6,766 nucleotides of DNA, taken from Brevundimonas sp. UBA5866 (GTDB lineage: Bacteria; Pseudomonadota; Alphaproteobacteria; Caulobacterales; Caulobacteraceae). Each line of letters begins with the position of its first letter. Position 1 is the first letter of the stretch. Both the position numbers and the translations under genes were made by a program. The DNA is taken from NCBI RefSeq assembly GCF_002432125.1, contig NZ_DJFS01000035.1, positions 1-6,766 on the forward strand, given 5' to 3'. This document shows positions 1 to 5,467 of the stretch, piece by piece. The notes below the pieces were generated by a model. The model had not been told where the DNA came from. It did not search any database and was given only the letters and a program-made list of their open reading frames with translations.

Positions 1-1191
1 GCGCCCGAGGTCCGCACCCGCGCCCTGACGCTTCTGGCACAGAAGCTGCGCGGCGCGGTCGAGCCGATCCTTGCCGCCAACCAGCGCGACCTCGACGCTG
101 GCCGCGCCAATGGCATGAGCGAGGCCCTGCTGGACCGTCTGGCCCTCAATCCCGCGCGCGTCGAAGGCATCGCCGCCGCTGTCGACATCATCGCCGGTGT
201 TCAGGACCCGCTGGGCGTGGAGACCGAACGCTGGACCGCGCCGGTCAACAATCTGGATATCGCCCGCGTGCGTACCCCCATCGGTGTGCTGGGCATCATC
301 TATGAGAGCCGTCCCAATGTGACGGCAGACGCCGCGGCCCTGTGCATCCGATCGGGCAATGCGGCCATCCTGCGTTGCGGCTCGGACTGTCTGCAGTCGT
401 CTCTGGCCATCGCCGCCGTTATCGGCGAGGCGTTGGCAGAGGCAGGTCTGCCCGCCGATGCGATCCAGCTGGTCGATACGCCTGACCGCGCCGCCGTCGG
501 CCTGATGCTGTCGGGGCTGGAGGGTAATATCGACCTGATCGTCCCTCGCGGCGGCAAGAGCCTCGTCGGACGCGTCCAGTCCGAGGCCCGGGTTGCGGTC
601 CTGTCCCACCTCGAGGGAATGAACCACACCTACGTCCACGCCGCCGCCAATCCGGACATGGCCCGCGCACTGGTGCTGAATGCCAAGATGCGCCGCGTGT
701 CGGTATGCGGGGCGACCGAGACCCTGCTGATCGACAGGGCGGTCGCGCCGTCGCTTCTGCCGTTGATCGCAGCCGACCTTCACGCCAAGGGCTGCGAAGT
801 GCGCGGCGGACAGATCGCTCGCTCTATCGTCCCCGATATTGTGCCCGCCTCGGACGAGGACTGGTCGACTGAGTATCTGGCCCCCATCATCACCGTAGGC
901 GTGGTGGACGATCTGGATCACGCCATCGCCCACATCGAACGCTATGGCTCGGGCCACACCGAGGCCATCGTGACCGATGACGCGGACGCCGCCGCCACCT
1001 TCCTGAACCGCGTGGACAGCGCCATCGTGGTCCACAATGCCTCGACCCAGTATGCCGACGGCGGCGAGTTCGGCTTCGGCGGAGAGATCGGCATCGCCAC
1101 AGGCCGTATGCACGCCCGCGGCCCCGTCGGTGCCGAACAGCTGACCACCTTCAAATACGTGGTGCGCGGCCAAGGCCAGACCAGACCCTGA
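1..1191 (+). CDS. proA: Gamma-glutamyl phosphate reductase, 5'-truncated by window edge
   Basis: This enzyme performs the NADPH-dependent reduction of gamma-glutamyl phosphate to glutamate semialdehyde, the second step of proline synthesis, in the cytoplasm. The frame is open from base 1 (A-P-E-V-R-T-R-A-L), so the first ATG at 115 is internal. 396 residues are visible against about 417 for the E. coli protein, so roughly 20-30 N-terminal residues lie outside the window. Visible landmarks, numbered from the first codon, are the PIGVLGIIYESRPNVT nucleotide-binding segment (about 93-108), the catalytic Cys at residue 236 (codon 706-708) within RRVSVCGATETLL, and the conserved C-terminal GEFGFGGEIGIATGR and HARGPVGAEQLTTFKY blocks. 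The MRR.xxVCGA.ETLL form fits alphaproteobacterial ProA. No frameshift is seen. It ends with TGA at 1189-1191 and is followed by a hairpin terminator. A proB partner would be expected upstream but is not in view. Confidence 0.96.
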   Translation, partial: APEVRTRALTLLAQKLRGAVEPILAANQRDLDAGRANGMSEALLDRLALNPARVEGIAAAVDIIAGVQDPLGVETERWTAPVNNLDIARVRTPIGVLGIIYESRPNVTADAAALCIRSGNAAILRCGSDCLQSSLAIAAVIGEALAEAGLPADAIQLVDTPDRAAVGLMLSGLEGNIDLIVPRGGKSLVGRVQSEARVAVLSHLEGMNHTYVHAAANPDMARALVLNAKMRRVSVCGATETLLIDRAVAPSLLPLIAADLHAKGCEVRGGQIARSIVPDIVPASDEDWSTEYLAPIITVGVVDDLDHAIAHIERYGSGHTEAIVTDDADAAATFLNRVDSAIVVHNASTQYADGGEFGFGGEIGIATGRMHARGPVGAEQLTTFKYVVRGQGQTRP

Positions 1192-1211
1192 AAGCCAATC
1201 CCACAGAAAAT

Positions 1212-1235
1212 GGCCGGAGCAAAACTCCGGCCTTT
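1212..1235. terminator. Bidirectional intrinsic terminator between convergent genes
   Basis: A perfect 8 bp stem GGCCGGAG (1212-1219) / CTCCGGCC (1225-1232) closes a CAAAA loop. On the plus strand it is followed by TTT and a pyrimidine-rich run, 20 bases after the proA stop. Read on the minus strand, the same stem is followed by A then TTTT, so it can also end transcription of the dehydrogenase, whose stop lies about 75 bases away. Stem and flanks are seen directly; bidirectional function is inferred. Confidence 0.85.
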
Positions 1236-1258
1236 CCCATTTATGCCCTAATAATTTC

Positions 1259-1308
1259 GCCCCTCAAGTAGCCCAAAGGGCGATAGGGGCAAGCATAAAG
1301 CCTATGCT
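1259..1308. other. Two further stem-loops in the convergent intergenic region
   Basis: A two-tier hairpin has outer arms GCCCCT (1259-1264) and AGGGGC (1285-1290) and inner arms GCCC (1271-1274) and GGGC (1278-1281) around AAA. Next to it, AGCATA (1292-1297) and TATGCT (1303-1308) form a 6 bp stem touching the dehydrogenase stop codon. On the minus strand the larger hairpin is followed by GAAATTATT, a poor U-tract. These may protect the 3' end or assist termination; no specific role can be assigned. Confidence 0.4.
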
Positions 1309-3746
1309 CAGCCCCTCTGGGGCAGAGCATAAGCGATCACATAGTCACCGCGCGGGGTCTCCATGAAGTGGTGACCACCGGCCATGATGACCAGATACTG
1401 GCGGCCATTCTGTTCATAGATCATCGGGTTGGCCTGACCACCGGCGGGCAGGACGTCCTGCCAAACGGTCTTGCCGGTTTCGATGTCGATGGCGCGGATC
1501 AGATCATCGGTCGCCGCGGCGATGAAGATCAGACCGCCCGCCGTCACCACCGAGCCGCCGTTGTTCGGCGTGCCGATTTCCAGCGGCAGCATGGACGGGA
1601 TGCCGAACGGGCCGTTCTTGCGGGCCGTACCGAAAGCGCGGTCCCACAGGGTCTTGCCCGTGCGCAGGTCGATGGTGCGGATACCGCCATAAGGCGGCTG
1701 TTTGCACAGCAGGCCGGTAAACTTCATCCGCCAGCCCGCGTTCACGTCGATCGCATAGGGTACGCCCATCTGCGGATCGCCCGCGCCTTCGGCCTTGGAC
1801 TTGGTCAGGCTACCGCCCCTGTTGGCGGCTTCCTTTTCACGCTCGATGTAGCGGGGGTCGTCACGCGGGAACCAGCCCAACTGGTCGGCCTTCGCACGCG
1901 GCACCAGACGGTTGTAGTTCGGCATATCGTTATAGTTGGCAACGATCACGCCGCGCACCGGATCAATGGCGATACCGCCCCAGTCCGAACCGCCATTGTA
2001 GCCGGGATACTGGATCCAGTGGCGATCCGCCGTCGGCGGAGTGAAGAAGCCCTCATAGGCGGCCTGACGGAACTGGATGCGGCACACCATCTGATCGATG
2101 GGCGACATGCCCCACATGTCCCGCTCGGTCAGATCGGGCTTGCGCAGGGTGTGGAACAGCGACGTCGGCTGGGTGGGGGTACGCTGGGCCGGTTCGACGC
2201 CGCCCTGCGGCACCTTGATATTCTCGATCTCGTGCAGGGGCTGTCCGGTACGGCGGTCCAGCACATAGATGTCGCCCTGTTTGGACGGCAGGATCACCGC
2301 AGGCACCGTCTGTCCGCCGACCGGCATATCCACCAGCGTAGCCTGCGAGCCGAGGTCATAGTCCCAGACGTCTTTGTGCACAGTCTGGAAATGCCAGCGC
2401 GGCTTGCCCGTGGTGACATCCAGCGCCACCAGCGAGGTCGAATACTCATTCTCCGCCGGGCGGCGCTCGCCCGAATAATAGTCGGCTGAGGAGTTGCCCA
2501 TCGGCAGGAAGACCAGACCCAGCGCCTCGTCCGCCGTGGCCGTTGTCCACATATTGGGCGTGCCCGGCGTATAGGTCTCGCCATCGGGCGGCAGGGTGGT
2601 GATGTCGGGGCGCATCATGTCCCAGGCGAAGCGCAGCTCGCCCGTCACCGCATCGAAGCCCTGAATGACGCCGGACGCATTCCAGCGCTTCTGTCCGTCC
2701 AGCACCTGATGGCCCGTGACTACAATGCCGCGCACGATGACAGGGGCCGAGGTGATCGACACCATGCCCGGATAGGGATCGCCCATGCCGTGCTTGATGC
2801 TGACCGCGCCATTGGTGCCAAAGTCCTGACAGGGGGCACCCGTGCGGGCATCCACCGCGATCAGGCGGCCATCCAGCGTACCTTCGATGATGCGGGTGGC
2901 ACATGGCTGGGCCGCATCGGCGGCGGGCTTGGCAAAATAAGTCACGCCGCGGCAGGCCGCCGTATAGGGAATGTCGTCGTCGGACACCTTGGGATCATAG
3001 GTCCACTTCTGGCGACCGGTAGCGGCATCAACCGCAAAGAGCTTGTTCCGCGCGGAGCACAGATAAAGGGTGTCGCCGATCTTCAGCGGCGTTGTCTCTG
3101 CCCCCCAACGTTCTTCGGGCAGGTCGCCGGTCCGGAAGGTCCACGCCCGCTTCAGATCCTTCACATTGTCACGCGTGATCTGGGCCAGCGGAGAGTAGCG
3201 CTGGGCGCTGTCGCTGCCGCCCCAGGCGGGCCAGTCCGCCCCGACCTTGGCCAGAGCAGGATCACCGATGAGGGATTGCCCGGCACCGGGCACAGCATTC
3301 ATCACACCGGCACGGTTATTGGCCACCACAACACCGCCGCCGACAAGCAGCACCAGTACCCATGCGGCCAGACCCACCAGAACGGTTCGTGTGCCGCCTT
3401 CGCGTTTGAGTGCGCCAATCGACAGGATGACAAAGAACAGCAGCACCATCGGTGCCACGAGGCGCGGAACCAGAGCCCAGCCGTTCAGGCCGACTTCCCA
3501 CACAGCCCACACCACCGTGCCGATGACAATAAGGGTATAGAGCAGGGCCCCCGACAAACGGCCCAATACAATCAGCAGCCCGCTGATCACCATCAATATG
3601 CCGGTGATGAGATAATAGGCAGAACCGCCGACCATCATCAGCTGGGCCCCGCCTATAACCAGGGTCAGGCCGATCAAACCGATCACCACACCCAGAATCC
3701 GTGTCAGGCTGGAGCCAACGCTCCGTCCCTTTTCAATCCGCGACAT
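1308..3746 (-). CDS. gcd: Membrane-bound PQQ-dependent dehydrogenase, glucose/quinate/shikimate family (probable glucose dehydrogenase)
   Basis: Family members oxidise a sugar or polyol in the periplasm (glucose to gluconolactone in Gcd) with PQQ and pass electrons to ubiquinone. The call is 812 residues, against 796 for E. coli Gcd. Five hydrophobic helices lie at about 16-41, 42-63, 68-86, 92-113 and 121-144, then comes a periplasmic eight-bladed propeller with repeated A.D..TG..W blade motifs. Aligned from memory to E. coli Gcd, the catalytic Asp466 is Asp462 in HKDVWDYD, Lys493 is Lys489 in LPSKQGDIYVLDRRTG, Trp404 is Trp400, Asn607 is Asn604 and Arg266 is Arg266. The His262 position is Thr262 (see findings), so substrate is uncertain and quinate or another polyol is possible. 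The ATG at 3746 is chosen because GAGGG lies 6 bases upstream and the first helix then sits normally; the frame stays open to 3863. No PQQ synthesis genes are in view. Stop is TGA at 1310-1308. Confidence 0.93.
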   Translation of the reverse strand: MSRIEKGRSVGSSLTRILGVVIGLIGLTLVIGGAQLMMVGGSAYYLITGILMVISGLLIVLGRLSGALLYTLIVIGTVVWAVWEVGLNGWALVPRLVAPMVLLFFVILSIGALKREGGTRTVLVGLAAWVLVLLVGGGVVVANNRAGVMNAVPGAGQSLIGDPALAKVGADWPAWGGSDSAQRYSPLAQITRDNVKDLKRAWTFRTGDLPEERWGAETTPLKIGDTLYLCSARNKLFAVDAATGRQKWTYDPKVSDDDIPYTAACRGVTYFAKPAADAAQPCATRIIEGTLDGRLIAVDARTGAPCQDFGTNGAVSIKHGMGDPYPGMVSITSAPVIVRGIVVTGHQVLDGQKRWNASGVIQGFDAVTGELRFAWDMMRPDITTLPPDGETYTPGTPNMWTTATADEALGLVFLPMGNSSADYYSGERRPAENEYSTSLVALDVTTGKPRWHFQTVHKDVWDYDLGSQATLVDMPVGGQTVPAVILPSKQGDIYVLDRRTGQPLHEIENIKVPQGGVEPAQRTPTQPTSLFHTLRKPDLTERDMWGMSPIDQMVCRIQFRQAAYEGFFTPPTADRHWIQYPGYNGGSDWGGIAIDPVRGVIVANYNDMPNYNRLVPRAKADQLGWFPRDDPRYIEREKEAANRGGSLTKSKAEGAGDPQMGVPYAIDVNAGWRMKFTGLLCKQPPYGGIRTIDLRTGKTLWDRAFGTARKNGPFGIPSMLPLEIGTPNNGGSVVTAGGLIFIAAATDDLIRAIDIETGKTVWQDVLPAGGQANPMIYEQNGRQYLVIMAGGHHFMETPRGDYVIAYALPQRG

Positions 3747-3991
3747 AGCCAACCCTCGATTGTGCCAGACCTGAACCTCAAGGCTCAACACAACCGCCAG
3801 CTTCGCGTTCCACACTCCAAAGTACACGCTTAGGTGTTGTTGTGACGAAACGCGGGTAGGCAAGCTTAATCGAAGAACATCGAAAGCCCTGCTTTATTTA
3901 TGCCGCAATGCAATATTGAATAGAAAATAATTTCTGATATCCATTCTCAAAACGCACTCATTATGCACTTTGGTCTATAAAAAGCGGATAT
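3747..3991. promoter_or_regulatory. Divergent intergenic region with promoters for the dehydrogenase and gltD
   Basis: This 245 bp gap separates two genes transcribed away from each other, so both promoters should lie in it or just inside gltD. Its half nearest gltD (about 3885-3992) is clearly AT-richer than the genes. Visible elements are TATAAA at 3976-3981, a possible -10 for gltD without a convincing -35; TTGAAT at 3916-3921 with TATCCA at 3938-3943, a 16 bp-spaced pair of moderate quality; a small inverted repeat AGAAA/TTTCT at 3922-3935; and two ATCGAA copies at 3869-3874 and 3879-3884. I could not pick a convincing minus-strand promoter by eye. Promoter presence is inferred from gene orientation; the exact elements are tentative. 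Confidence 0.5.
3753..3757 (-). promoter_or_regulatory. Ribosome binding site fixing the dehydrogenase start
   Basis: GAGGG on the minus strand, separated by TTGGCT (6 bases) from the ATG at 3746-3744. No comparable purine run precedes the alternative upstream ATG at 3863, which would add 39 residues that do not resemble a Gcd N-terminus. Confidence 0.7.
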
Positions 3992-5467
3992 ATGGGAAAA
4001 ATATTTGCGATAACGACGATTAGCGGCCAAACTGTGCACATGCAAAAAGGTGGTCGTTCCAATCCCGGTGGTTTCCTGGTTCAAGCCCGCTCCCTGCCAA
4101 AGCAGGCCGCGGCTGATCGCGTGCGTGATTTCAACGAGATCACACTCAAACCGAACGTGGAAACCGGTCAGAAACAGGCGTCGCGCTGCACCGACTGCGG
4201 CGTGCCCTTCTGCCAGAACGCCTGCCCGCTCCAGAACAATATTCCGGACTGGCTGGCCCTTTCGGCAGATCGCGATCTGCGCGAGGCGTGGAAGACCGCT
4301 TCGCTCACTTCGACCATGCCCGAAATCTGCGGTCGCATCTGTCCGCAGGACCGCCTGTGCGAAGGCGCGTGTACGCTTCAGCAGTCGGGCTGGGATGGAG
4401 TGACCATCGGTTCGGTCGAGGCTTGGATCGCCGATCAGGCGTTCGAGAACGGCTGGGTCGAGCCTATCCGCCCCGTCGCCGAACGCGGCCAATCGGTCGC
4501 CATTGTGGGCGCAGGTCCCGCTGGCCTGGCCGCCGCCGACCGTCTGCGTAGCGCGGGCTATCAGGTCACCGTCTATGACCGCCACGACCGTGCAGGCGGG
4601 CTTCTGATGTACGGCATCCCCGGCTTCAAGCTGGAGAAATATGTCGTCCAGCGCCGTATCGACCGTTTGGTCGAGGGCGGGGTGAAGTTCGTTCTGAACA
4701 CCTCGGTCGGCACCGATATCTCCATGGACGAGCTTCGCGGCCAGCATGATGCTGTGCTGCTGGCCATGGGTGTCTATCAGGCCCGTCGCCTGTCCATTCC
4801 GGGTTGCGGCCCCGATGATGCCCTGCCCGCACTTGATTTCCTGATCGCCCAGAACAAGCGCGATCTGGGTGACAACGTCGAGGCCGAGACCGCCAAGGGC
4901 AAGAAGGTGGTTGTCGTCGGTGGCGGCGATACGGCCATGGACTGCGTCCGCACGGCCATCCGTCAGGGCGCGTCCAGCGTCACCTGTCTCTACCGCCGTG
5001 ACCGTGCCAACATGCCGGGCAGCGCGCGTGAGGTTCAAAACGCCGAGGAAGAAGGCGTGACCTTCGAATGGCTGGCTGCGCCCAAGGCCCTCATGTCCAA
5101 GGGCGAGACGGTCAGCGCCGTCCGCGCCCAGCGCATGGCCCTGTCGGAGGCAGGAAGCTCGGGCCGCCGCGAGATCGTGCCTGTCGCCGACAGCGATTTC
5201 GACGTCGCCGCCGATCTGGTGATCGAAGCTCTGGGCTTCGAGCCGGAAAACTTCACCGAACAGCTGGACGCCTCTCTCGAGACGTCTCGCTGGAACACCA
5301 TTCAGATCGCCCGTGGCGGGTTCGCCACCAGCCTTGAAGGTGTGTTCGCCGCAGGGGACGCCGTGCGCGGCGCTTCCCTCGTCGTCTGGGCCGTGCGCGA
5401 CGGTCAGGACGCCGCTGCCGAAATCGACCGTTACCTGCGCGCGCGTACCGAGGAAGCCGCAGCATGA
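3992..5467 (+). CDS. gltD: Glutamate synthase (NADPH) small subunit
   Basis: The GOGAT small (beta) subunit takes electrons from NADPH through FAD and passes them by iron-sulfur clusters to the large subunit, which makes two glutamates from glutamine and 2-oxoglutarate. From the ATG at 3992 it has 491 residues. The N-terminal domain carries eight cysteines in two sets, 66/69/74/78 (C-x2-C-x4-C-x3-C) and 113/117/123/127 (C-x3-C-x5-C-x3-C). An FAD Rossmann motif VGAGPAG is at 172-178, an NADPH motif VVGGGDTAMD at 308-317, and the closing FAD motif GVFAAGDAVRGASLVV at about 450-465. An in-frame TGA at 3935 limits the start. ATG 3992 has only a weak purine run upstream. ATG 4040 would give 475 residues, near the usual 472-482, but also lacks a clear ribosome site, so the start is unresolved. 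The stop overlaps the gltB start. Confidence 0.95.
   Translation: MGKIFAITTISGQTVHMQKGGRSNPGGFLVQARSLPKQAAADRVRDFNEITLKPNVETGQKQASRCTDCGVPFCQNACPLQNNIPDWLALSADRDLREAWKTASLTSTMPEICGRICPQDRLCEGACTLQQSGWDGVTIGSVEAWIADQAFENGWVEPIRPVAERGQSVAIVGAGPAGLAAADRLRSAGYQVTVYDRHDRAGGLLMYGIPGFKLEKYVVQRRIDRLVEGGVKFVLNTSVGTDISMDELRGQHDAVLLAMGVYQARRLSIPGCGPDDALPALDFLIAQNKRDLGDNVEAETAKGKKVVVVGGGDTAMDCVRTAIRQGASSVTCLYRRDRANMPGSAREVQNAEEEGVTFEWLAAPKALMSKGETVSAVRAQRMALSEAGSSGRREIVPVADSDFDVAADLVIEALGFEPENFTEQLDASLETSRWNTIQIARGGFATSLEGVFAAGDAVRGASLVVWAVRDGQDAAAEIDRYLRARTEEAAA
5450..5456 (+). promoter_or_regulatory. Ribosome binding site of gltB inside the gltD 3' end
   Basis: GAGGAAG at 5450-5456 lies 7 bases before the gltB ATG at 5464. 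It sits within the last codons of gltD, so gltB can load ribosomes itself as well as being coupled to gltD through the ATGA overlap. This fixes the gltB start. Confidence 0.75.

Noticed and set aside
2355..2363. W-D-Y-D motif in the dehydrogenase, with an Asp two residues after the catalytic Asp, as in lanthanide-dependent PQQ alcohol dehydrogenases
   Set aside because: E. coli Gcd, which is not lanthanide-dependent, has W-D-M-D at the same place, so the extra Asp is a general feature of this membrane family and does not show lanthanide use.
1368..3833. Two plus-strand open frames of about 370 codons (1368-2489 and 2709-3833) opposite the PQQ dehydrogenase
   Set aside because: Both mirror the dehydrogenase coding strand, are rich in His, Arg, Gln and Gly as expected of shadows, and show no domain or ribosome site that I can recognise.
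3747..3863. 39-residue N-terminal extension of the dehydrogenase from an ATG at 3863
   Set aside because: The extension does not resemble a Gcd N-terminus, adds a partly hydrophobic segment before the usual five helices, and lacks a ribosome site, whereas ATG 3746 has GAGGG at ideal spacing.
3922..3935. Inverted repeat AGAAA/TTTCT as a terminator or operator
   Set aside because: A 5 bp AT-only-closing stem lying between divergent genes is too weak for a terminator and too short to call an operator; it is expected by chance in AT-rich DNA.
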